Source: Pycnopodia helianthoides (taxonomy: Eukaryota; Echinodermata; Asteroidea; Forcipulatida; Asteriidae). From it: a stretch of 64,000 nucleotides of DNA. Both the position numbers and the translations under genes were made by a program. Below, one piece after another: positions 28,821 to 40,300 of this stretch. Position 1 is the stretch's first letter, and the number at the start of each line of letters is the position of its first letter. The notes under the pieces were generated by a model. That model was not told where the DNA came from. It ran no database searches and saw only the letters and a list, made by a program, of their open reading frames with translations. The stretch spans positions 1 to 64,000 of the forward strand of contig JASTWB010000032.1 in NCBI GenBank assembly GCA_032158295.1, read 5' to 3'.

Positions 28821-31115
28821 GGGTGTCATTCGATGCCACGGTAATCAGTATGTGACAAAAATGATCTTGTTATCAATGTATTTTTGATTTTTTTTTAAAG
28901 ATCAGAATAATATTGGTTTTAATAAGGAAGTGTATGAAAATTGCAATCCAATGTCGTGTATACGAATGCCAGCCAGTATGAGGAAGTATTATTGTTTATT
29001 TTCAGCACAATGTATGCTTCTATTTTGACCAAATTATAAACACAATGGCAGCTGCACTCTTACATTTGCTTATTCGATATGTTGCAATTTAAGGCAAACC
29101 ATGTAATATTATATATAATAAGAGCGAAATTTAGAAAGTTTGTCGCAAACAGAGAAGCAAAGAATCTTGGAAAATAATTGTCCATCCACGTGACATAATA
29201 ATGAGAACCTTAATGATAAACGAAAGCATTCCAAATAAAACTGACTATAATGAGCACAAGCTTTTCAGATTTCTCCCCAAAAGTGCCTGGTTAGGGTCAA
29301 CAACCTTAGGGGCACACTATTGAACCATTTATCAACAATCCATAAATCTCCGGACCTTCAAATTTTTGATTTACAGAAAAAGCTGTGTGTTTACATGTTA
29401 GTATTGAGACATGGCACATTAGTATTTAATAAAGTGCAATCCAAGTTGTCGCAACTTCCTCAATACGGCTCTGTGTAGAGGCTGCCGTGTGAACGACCTT
29501 CAACTACACTCTGATAATATCTAATGATGAACTGTTAGGGACTTGGGGCCAGATCCGGGTTGAAAAGTTCTTAAATACAAAAATAGACAAAACCAAAAAC
29601 AAGGAAGTGCAGAAATCATACACGCAATACTATTTAGGTCAATTAGGATGCGAGTCCCATAACTACAGACAACTTACCGCTCGCCAAGGAAAGATACTGA
29701 AAGGTCGAAGGCTCTGCAGTGTACCAACAAGGACGATGAACCAAATTGATCTTGATTGGTAATGCACTGTTTTTGTAAGACATCTCTATAATCAGGGTGC
29801 AGTAACTATGGGGAACCTACTTCACTTTGTTTTCTGTACTCTGCAGCTGAATCCTATTCAGGCAATTCAATTGACATAACGATGTCAGATTACTTCCTTG
29901 TTCCGTGAATGAATTGAACTACACAACGCCCCTGACCCCATCCCAATGTGACTACGTCACTGGTTAGAGGTATGCTGTATAGATTTAGTAGTCCAGCAAG
30001 TATGAAATGAAATTATGCATACCAAATGTAGTGTAATGTAGTTTCATACATGAGTTTTCGAGATAACCCGTTTTACACAACTACTCTGTGTAATTGGCAA
30101 GAAAACGTAACTCAGAACGCGACCGAGGTCAGGCGCTGCAGTTACGCAAGAACTTGACGTTAGTCCAGACTCTAGCTGACCATGTTCCAATCAATTGAAA
30201 CGGCACAAACATTGCTGATGACAAAGGGTTCGATTTCGGGAAACAATGAAGATTCATCTTCGAAAAAAATAATATTTAATCATAATTTATAAGTTTCGTA
30301 AACTCAATGAACGTTAAATTAATTCCAGACCTATGATTCCTAGAGAAAAATGTTTTGGGATAAAATATTGTCAAATTTAACAAATGCTTAGAAAGCATCC
30401 AAATTCACAGTAATTGATTAATGTTGCTATTATTTATTTTTAGTTTTATTTTAACTCGGAAATGGAAGTAAACACGTGTATTAGAACGAGTACAAATTCT
30501 TTGACTACAATATATTTTATTTTTCACTGTTTCCAAGCAAGCTTGATAAAAGTTAATCTGGTTGGTTGAATGGATTTATTACTATTATTATTTTTATTTT
30601 TTTAAAGTTTGGAATGGTTAAACTCTCCCCCCCCCCCAGACAAAAAAAAAACACGAAATATACTATTGCTGCCTTATTACTATGAGTTAACCAATAAATT
30701 AGTTTTAACTGCTGAATAAGTTATGATCTCTGACGATATTTAAAACTTTAACAAAGTGTGTAATGTTTTGTAACATCAACCAAGTGGTTGAGTTCCCCCC
30801 CCAACAAAAATAAAACAATAATTAGATGATAATATTAATAGTAATACTAATTTCAAAAAAATAGATTGTTTCACCCCTGGTACAATCAACAATGAATATC
30901 CATCTTGCTTGAAGTTAACAGTTTCAAAAACCTGTTCGTGCCATCTTTTAATAATCGAACTTGATGCCAAGTAATAGATGCATGTATTCCAAGTTGATTG
31001 TAGATTATGTGGCTATAAATATATATTTATGTATATTATCGTCTAGTTTCCCTTAATTTTTTCCACATTTAGTGTACGTCCTGGGAACAAACTTGGACAG
31101 TTACCAACTCTTCGG
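28821..31115. other. Intergenic between FReD-B flank and FReD-C, nothing recognised
   Basis: 2.3 kb of AT-rich sequence without copies elsewhere in the window, no long ORFs and no family resemblance. A GGGGCCAGATCC phrase near 29,548 resembles the array flank (1,911). Confidence 0.4.
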
Positions 31116-31202
31116 GAGATATAAAGGTCTGCTAATTCCCATTGTGTATCCATTACTACACGACACAACCAAACAACCAGAAGTATTGTCATTTTGACCG
31201 CG
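31116..31202 (+). promoter_or_regulatory. Core promoter and 5' UTR of FReD-C
   Basis: TATAAAG at 31,120-31,126 lies about 80 nt before the ATG. The TATAAAGGTCT phrase is shared with the relict start exon at 12,202. The region is unrelated to the promoter block of FReD-B and D, so FReD-C may be regulated differently. Confidence 0.5.
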
Positions 31203-31701
31203 ATGGGGCCGTTTGTCTTGTTCATGTTTGTTATGATCGTGAAGTCTGAAGCTGAGCATGGCGTCAGCTCACCTACTTTCACTGAGAGCAGTGATTCTGC
31301 AATGTGTGTGTGCCGTCCTCACGTAACCATCAACCCACCCGTATGTGCACGGTCTCTTCCGACGACCTTAGAGAGCGGCTGCAATTCTTCGACCGTTCAA
31401 GACATCGTTTCATTAGAGTTTGAAGACACCAAACGTAAGGTAGATGAGTTGCAGGTTGCAGTATCGACCAACAAGGAAATTGTAACCTCTGAATTAAAGA
31501 ACACAACTCATGAGTTGAAAGCCACAAGACGTCAGGTGGATGAGTTGCAGGTTGCAGTATCGAGCAACCAAGAAATTGTTACCTCTGAAATAAGGAACAC
31601 CTCAGATCAATTGAGAGACACTCGACGTCAAATGGGAGTCATTGAGCGTCAGGTGGGGGAGCTGCAGGAGTCAGTATCTGCGGTAATGAAACTCCTAAAT
31701 G
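31203..31701 (+). CDS. FReD-C exon 1: signal peptide, Cys-rich segment, short coiled coil
   Basis: It has 166 codons plus one base, ending AATG before GTAGGT. The N-terminal 60 residues are unlike B and D and contain five cysteines after the signal peptide. The 3' part from [13 protein letters not shown] is nearly identical to FReD-B. Confidence 0.85.
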
Positions 31702-34700
31702 GTAGGTTTATTTTTTTTGAAATCTAAGTCAAACTTGCCCGAACACGAGCATATTATGAAGTACATTTGAAATTGAAATAGTTCAAGCAAGACTGTGGAA
31801 GATTAATAATTCACTGTAGAATCTCTTCCACAGCAATCATTAATATATCATCTTAATAATTATAATGTATGGTGCCGTTTTAATTCATAAAAACATACAA
31901 CATAACTTTTTGAAAGAGGGTGGACGTAAGATGCGCTTTTCTTAATTGAAGTATCACAATAATCTTCCAAGTGTCTTTGTTTCATAATGAAATCATGATC
32001 TCTTCTACATAAAAAGGAGGTTTATTGGTTCAGTGCCAACCTAAAGATTTTTCCGACATTCACGCAAGGGGTGTGACACGCAGTGGTGTGTACTCGATCA
32101 AATCGGTGACTGAGCCACTTAATAAACAAAAGTTCTTAACATATCAGTAAGGTTCACATCATATTTCATATACACCAGCCCCCACCCCCCCAGCGGCGGC
32201 GCCAGACCGGGGGGGGGGGCAAAGGGGGGAACTTAAATTTAGGGGGTGGGGCAAACAAAAACAAAAATCTATAATGTACTATACAAGCCTACAATTCACT
32301 CCAGAAATAAGGTTTTGCACTGTGTGAATGTGACGTATTGCGCGAACTGCGTGTACAATGGCTGCTTGCGGTTTTGGGCAGACTATGCATTTCTATTTAT
32401 AGCAAGTTTCCAAGCTTGTACAGATAAATACATCCACATTTTATTAACACTGCTGGAGATGGAAAGTGTATTGGGCTTTTTTGATGGTGCCAGCTAATTA
32501 TGATGGATGAAATTGAGTTTATTATTTACAGCGCAAGCAACATTGTAACAAATTGGGTGCAATGGTTTGGGATTAAACTCAATTTCCGCCATCGGTGACA
32601 AACTAGGGTGGGGGGGGGAGTGGCAAACAAAAATACGTGGGGGAATTTGCCACCCTTGCCACTCCCCACACCCCCACCTTGAGTGCTTAGTGCGATACAG
32701 TCTTTGTTTCATAATGAAATCATAATCTCTTTTACATAAACAGAATATGTACTGGTCCAGTGGATGCCTAAAGATTGTTCCGACATTCTCGCAAAGGGTG
32801 TAGGGAAGAGTGGTGTGTACGCGATCAAACCAGTGGACTCCGGTGAGCCATTCAGAGTGTACTGTGATATGGAGACAGACGGCGGAGGCTGGACGGTAAG
32901 ATAAAACATTATTGCCACATTGCCACTAAAATGAGGCTCTTCGTTTGTACTGAGCAGCCTTTTAGTCCAATTTAGTAAGCAAACAATTGCATGGTCTTAA
33001 AACTGATCTCCGGTCGTTAATAATCCACGAGAAGATGGAAATTGTTGCCACAACTACTTAGCCAAACTGATCTCTAAAACTGAAAGCAACTCGTAGCAAA
33101 TATGATACTCCGGGAGTAATCCAATTCGCGAAATTGTAGTCTCACAAAAACAGCACTTATCTCCGGCACTAGAATTTAATCCACGGAATCTTAATCCTTT
33201 AGAAACTTGAATTCCGGTAGTAATAGAATCCACGAAATCATAATTCATTTACAAGTGCAGCAGTGATTTCCAGCGAGAGACGTTTAAGGCACCTGTAAAT
33301 AGTTTTGTTAAAATTGTTTTAAACAATGAAGTATCAAACCACTGGGCCGAACTGCTAAAATATGCAGAGACCATCCGTACTGCATCCTTTCAGTTTCCGG
33401 GATGGGGTTGGAAAGCTTATGATGAGCAGTTCCGCTTGCGTCAAGAAGCTAACCCATCACGTTCTTGGGGTGTTGTTGATCCTGAGTTGTGGCTTACTGT
33501 TGCTGCGGCTGCGGTAAGTCATTCCTCCTTTGCCACTCGGGCAGCACAGCCCCAGGGGCCCCAAGGCGTAAAGCAAGGGCACTGCTTTGCATTTAACAGT
33601 GTCAAAGGTTGCCACTTTAAGTCATTTCGCTTTAAGCACAGGTGCGACAAATGCTTGCGTGAGGGCCATGGGGGACATGTTTGCCGTGGTAACACTCAAC
33701 GTTTTGACAACAGAAACATGTCCCGCCAAGTAGCTGTTGGGGCTAAGGCAGTTAAGGATGTGAAGTCACCATCCATGAAATAGCAATTTGTGCCACCTAC
33801 CCCTATCAAAGTCGAGGTGTTGGTGGCAATGCTTAAAGAGTATCCTAATGCTACTGCGGCAGGTTCACTTCAACATGGGTTTACTTATGGGTTTTCACTT
33901 GACTATAATGGCCCTCGCATTAGCCGGTTTTCTGATTGTCTGAAATCAGCCAAAGCACTTCCAAATATTGTTATGGACAAAATTTCCAAAGAGAGGAGTT
34001 TGGGTAGAATTGAGGGCCCTTTTGGCACACCCCCATTTGCTAACCTCCAATGTTCACCTATTGGACTGGTGCCTAAACATGGGCCTAATTCCTATCGTAT
34101 GATTCACCACCTTTCATTCCCTGCTGGAGAATCTGTTAACGATTTCATTAATCGGGATGACTGTATTGTGCATTATGCATCCTTTGATGAGTCAGTTAAC
34201 ATTGTGCGTAACATGGGACTTGGTGCATGGTTGGCAAAGTCTGATATAAAGTCAGCTTTCAGGCTCCTCCCTGTTGCAACATCTGACTATGAACTACTGG
34301 GTTTACCTTTCAAGGGAAATTTTAGTATGACAAATGTTTGCCCGTGGGATGTTCAATTTCTTGTGCACTATTTGAAAAGTTCAGTACATTTCTGGAATTC
34401 CAAATTCGGAAAATTACAGGTTCTTCTGCCATTACCCACTATTTTGATGATTTTTTCTTTGCTCATGAATCACATGAGGGTTGTAAAGTCATCATGGAGG
34501 AGTTTTTCCAAATGTGTGGGTCACTAGGTGTTCCTCTTGCCATAGAGAAAACAGTTGGCCCACAACAAGCATTGACTTATCTAGGCTTGGAAACCGACTT
34601 ACAAATGATGCAGGTGCGTGTGCCTCTTGATAAAGTCATTGCACTCAAAGGTAAGCTCCAGAGGGTACTTGCTAAGCACAAAGTTACACTAGTAGAAGTT

Positions 34701-37274
34701 CAATCAATTGTGGGCACTCTGAATTTCGTATGCCGGGCGGTGGCGCCAGGGAGGGCATTTCTTAGGCGCTTAATAGCGCTGACACATGGTTTGACCAAAT
34801 CATATCATAAAGTGCGTCTTTCCAAGGGTGCAAAGCAGGATTTATCTATGTGGTTGGAATTTTTATCTCATTTCAATGGAGTTTCTGCCTTTTCTAACTG
34901 TGGTTGGGAATCCAATCATACCCTTGACCTTTATACGGACTCAGCAGCGACCATTGGTTTTGGGGCATATTTTCGAGGGCAGTGGGTTCAGGGGAGATGG
35001 CAGGCGTCAGTTCTTTCAAACCCACATTCAATTGCCTTGTTGGAGTTTTATCCTGTTGTGGTTGCAGTTAAATGCTGGGCTCAACAATTAGCCAATAGGA
35101 AGGTTTTGTTTCATTTAGACAATATGGCAGTAGTGCATACTATTAATGGTCAAACGTCACTGTCACAGCCCTAGGTTTGCCCTTCTCCTAGGTTTGACCT
35201 TCAGTAAGACACACCCATTGTCCCATCGACACACACACGCACACAAAAGTTAGATTGACAATTCTCTTTGATATTTACACATTTATTTTGCACATTATTT
35301 ACTACATTATTTACATTGTTACATCCACTGTGGTTCTACTGTTTTCAGTCTGTGGGGGGGGGGGGGGGTGTATGTTCCGTCCTTCTCACTCAGTACGGTA
35401 CTGTCATTCAGTTCCACCTTCCACCACATAGAACTCTTTGCTTCCACCAAGCTCTCTCGCTGTCTGGACTTCTCCCAACTTACAAGCCCTGTATATAAAT
35501 ACACAATCAACAACGTGCTAATTACTTCAACTATTTACAATAATTTAACTCATAATATACGACAAAGAACTTAAAATTATTTTTCAGAGGCTTTGTTCAA
35601 TTTTGACTCTTTGGTGAAATACCACAAGAAAAGATAAACATAATTATAAATACGGTTGGCCAACTTGCCGGTACTATAGACCGCCCTTCACCTTACTATT
35701 ATGATTGAACATCATTCTTTCTAGTGTCCATATTAATAAATCAATTCTCTAAAATGTACCATAATCACAAGGTTCCACTTTAAATATTTTAATTCAATAC
35801 AAAAATATAACTTACAGGAATACTCATGAGTCCTGGCCTTTCCCGAAGTTTAATTACTACTGATGCAAAATACGAATTCTCCAATACTCCTTGCAATCGG
35901 CATTCAACATTTCACATTGTAAAACTCTCAATAATTTTACTCTAGCTGCCAAAGGCTGGCTATGCCCTTTCTCCTTAGACAACTCCACCGAGGCTGGCTG
36001 CGCCCTCTCCCCTGGATATTCAGATGCCGAAAGCCAAATACTACACTCTAGGGCCAACATACCCTCTCAAACCCCAAACAAGAAATTGTAGGAATGTACA
36101 AGTTTGTACCCCCCCCCCTTAACTTTTCTACCTGCTCGCTCAAGCCAAACTTTGAATATTCATTATGCAAAACCAATAAATTAACCAATCAAATAACCTG
36201 TTGAGATCACATCACCCCCAGGTATGTCTTGAGGTAGTTCACTAAGTCTAAGGAATTTTTAGGGTGCGGCACGGCCACTCAAAAATAAAATGTTGTTCCC
36301 TTACTAACAATAACTTAATGTTCACTACTACGGCCATTCACAAACTAAACTAAGTTACTCTTCTGTTTAATACAATATCTGGAGTAAATTCGCTACCTTT
36401 TATTTCACTCTGTGACAGTCACAATGCCCCAAGATTATGCAATTGCTGTGATTTTTTGTGCTCACATGTCTCAGATTTAATATTTCTGTCAAGGCTGTTC
36501 ATGTACCAGGTGTGCTTAATAACATTGCTGACTCTCTGTCACGATTCCAGGTAGAGCGTTTTCATGCAGCAGCACCACTGGCGGCATGTCACATGACCCC
36601 ATTACCGCTTCTTCCCCAAGTTTGGTAGGATCCGAGATGAATCGCTTACTAATTATGGCTTGGTCGCCAAACACTTTGAAAGCTTACGCCACTGGTTGGC
36701 AAGCATTTTCTCAATTTTTGCAGCATGGTGGGCATGCCCTTAATTTTCCAGTTACAGTACAGGTGGTTCTGGAATTTGTAGCTTGGCTGTCACTGCGCCA
36801 ATTAACATCGGCAACAATATCAACATATGTCGCCGGGGTTAGTCATTTTCACAAAATTAATGATTATCAGGGTCCAACTAAAGATTTCATTGTATCAAAA
36901 CTGCTTGAGGGCACACGCCGTGCTGCTCCTAAGTCTGACACCCGGTTACCAATTTCTCTTCCAATTTTGCGGGATATTCTGGGTGCTATTCCTTTAGTCT
37001 GTACAACTCAGTATGAGGTTATTGTGTTCAGAGCTGCATTCCTGTGTGTTTTCTTTGGTTTTAAGCGGGTGGGAGAATTCACAGCTAATTCCAAACTTAC
37101 AATACAGCCATCCGCCCTTAGGAATGGGTAGGTGCGTTTTTGTCATTCACAGGAGCATGGGCATTCTGTGGAAATTAGTTCCCAATGTAGCAACTCGAAT
37201 CAATTGCCCCCCCCCCCCAAAAAAAAAAAAAATAAAATAAAAAATAAATAAATAAATAAATAAAATAATAAAAT

Positions 37275-37306
<32 letters not shown>

Positions 37307-40300
37307 TAAAAATAAATAAATAAAGCAAAACAAAAATCATTCGCTTAGCACAAGCTCAAGATCTTGCGTTTTGTCCAGTCGCAGCACTGCACAAATTGGG
37401 GCAAGGCAACAAGGCGCAATTGACCATATCCGTCGCTCCATCAATCGGTGGGCGCGGTCGTGCTGCAGGCAATCTAGGGCAATCTTTCTCCCTCACAATG
37501 GTATTCAGAGGCAAGATCAGGCTCTGTTTTTACATGACGGGGTTCACCTCAGTGTTGAGGGCACTAACCGGCTGCTGTCGGACGTTGTGGATTGTATTTC
37601 TTCATACGTTCAGTAATTAGAACTTTGCATTTGGGTTGCTTCTGTTGTTCCTGTTGGGGCGTGATGCGTACGGCGTTTTTACAGGATGTCAAGGAAACCA
37701 ACCCAAAATGTACACACAATAACCTTTAGAAGGATTTTTGATTAGTGTTGCTTAATTGTCTTTGGTTTATAATACAACATAATTATCAATTGTAAGGGGT
37801 CAACCACTCCCCCTTTATGTACCTATTCGGGGTTCTTGTGCTGTATTTCCATAGCACAACTCCGGTTGACCTCAACATATATAATTTGTATTCATTGCTA
37901 ATGGTCTCAAACATTCCCTTTAAGCAACATGTAGTCAGGGTTGGATTGGGGGCCAGTTTAAAGAGGTACATGTATATAGGTTGGACCTGGGAGTCCATTG
38001 AATTAGGACCTCGGCGTCCAATGACGGTATAATTTTGGACCTGGGCGTCCATTGGTAGTTTCGGACCTGGGAGTCCATTGGTAGTTTCGGACCTGGGAGT
38101 CCATTGAAGATTAAAACTTGGATCTGGGAGTCCATGGACCTGGGAGTCCTTTGGACCTTGGAGTCCTTTGGACCTGGGAGTCCAATTCTGTTGGAAATTC
38201 TGTGGGACCTGGGCGTCCATTGGTTGTAGTATTTAAAGTTGGTAAGGTTTGACAGTTTTATGTAAGGTTTTAATGATGCCAGCTTGCCAAAAAATATTGG
38301 TATCTGGCGAAACATGTTAATAAAAAAACTGTGGCAACAAACAATTCGAATGTCTCTATTGTCCTTCCCTCCGAGTCCTAGTGTAAGTGCCATGATTTTC
38401 TATTATGAAATTGCTAGTGCGAGTTGCTACTGTGCAGCAGCTGCTTTGTTGTAAATACTTTTGGCATGCAGATGAGCAAGTGCTACTTGTTATATAGGTA
38501 CAAATGCATTGCTAGAGTCTGTTTCTTTGTTCTTTGGGCGTAGTCTCTCAGGAATGTCTTGGGAATGTCACTGGTGTACTGAGTGAGCAGAATGGTAGTG
38601 TGGGATATAAAGTGGAGAAAGTGGAAGTATGTTCAGAGTACCAGCTTGAAGTCGGGTGTGTGAGGTGTGTGAAGTTAGAGACAGGCAGCCAGAGTTCTTC
38701 CTCGCATGCTGCGGCACGGATGTATTGGATCTGGTGAGGCACAGAGGAGAGATGAGCTTGGCAAATCGTAAGTTCTTTTAAATTTTCTTTATGGAGAAAA
38801 TACTGTGAAATGATGTAGTGTTTTAAATTAAATATAGGGCACTTGGTCAAAAGCATTTATAGTTTAAGCAAATTGTTGATCCCCAACAAATTATTGCAAT
38901 TTTTATATTCTTTATTGATTTACTGGCAAGTGTACTGAAAAGGTATAACCTAACTTGTAAGACAATGTTCTTGTACAGTTTGGTATTATTTTCACTTATA
39001 GATGGCCCTACCTGACCACAGCGGTTGTAGCCTTTTAGCAAGGATGAATGTCTGTGAGCATGTCTTGAACATTGAACTATGACCTTTGGAAGTGTGGACT
39101 CCATATAAACTCTTGAATTGAGTGCGGTTCTTAATTTGGTCACGGTTGATCAAATAGAAGATTTGTACAGTTTGAGACACGGCGAATTGCCGTTCACTCA
39201 TATTGGTAAATGATCCAATCGACCACTTAGAATTGAATTAGTCAGAATTACAAATTTCTGGAGAGACTAATGTTTGGATCCTTGAGAGTTAACAACTTTA
39301 TATGGAAGAAAGATTATTGGATCGTTGAGAGTTGACAAATTATTGAAAGAATACTGTTGATCGTTAAAACTTAATAAATTATTGAGGATTGTTGTTGAAT
39401 TATTGAGAATTTGGAATTTTTGAAAACTGTGATACAAGAAGTTAGAAATTGGTGATTTATTGACGAATTAAGGTTATTAGGAATCAGCATATCACAAATT
39501 GATATTTGGTTTGAGTGTTGAGGTGTGCATTTTTGTAGCTAAAACGGTGGCCACTGAAAATACCTTGCTTGTAAAGTTTTGCCTAAGCGGTCGTACTGCC
39601 GAAATGAGGATTCTGCAGGGTATAACAAAAATGTGGCTGCACCAACTAAAGTGAACCACCACTCAGCGTCAACGGTAGCCCAAAGAGCAGGATGACATAC
39701 GGGCTTGCCTCAATCTTAAATCATATCGTGAATGCCTGCAGTACGCGGGTAGGCAGCTGAACGAACATTATTAGCATATTTATTTCAGCAAATGGCGCGC
39801 TTGCCCTGAATGGCCCTGCATACAAATGGAGGCAAAAGAATTCAAAGAACTCGCCTTTCCAAATTGTCTCGTGCATTGAAAGAGGTTCTTCATCCCCAAG
39901 CTCATCCCACACGTTAAGCAGTGGGAACTGAGCAAACTCGCCAGTTGTCGCGCTTCCTTCGTTGATACCCCGGGCTGAACAAATTGAAACCTGAATCAAG
40001 CTCACAGATTCCAGAGGTGACTAGCACAGCGGATGAAAGCGCAGCATTCCCTTGCTGACTCGATGCAGGGCCCCCGTCGATGGGCGGCAAACCGATTACT
40101 TGAACGGTTGAATCCACATTGACAGCAGGAATAGTGAATGAGACTGCTGCTACCGAAGCAGCCACAACGCAGTCGCCGTGGTGGCCGGAGCCAGATCGCA
40201 CTGATTGTCCACTCTTCTAACGCTACGGCCTACCAACCACCGCAGTCGACATAGAGGCTGCTGATGGGAGCGCATTGAGCGAGGCAAGATGTAAGCAAAG

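Noticed and set aside
33790..35174. Candidate host or viral polymerase gene
   Set aside because: RT followed by RNase H and a tyrosine recombinase identifies a DIRS-type retrotransposon, broken by a frameshift and a nested LTR.
37982..38223. Possible CRISPR-like array
   Set aside because: Spacing is irregular, there are no unique spacers of equal length, and the sequence is eukaryotic; treated as a hairpin minisatellite.
37786..38393. Minus-strand ORFs with repeated WTPRS/GLPGP peptides
   Set aside because: Translation of the hairpin minisatellite; reading frame shifts between units with no domain.
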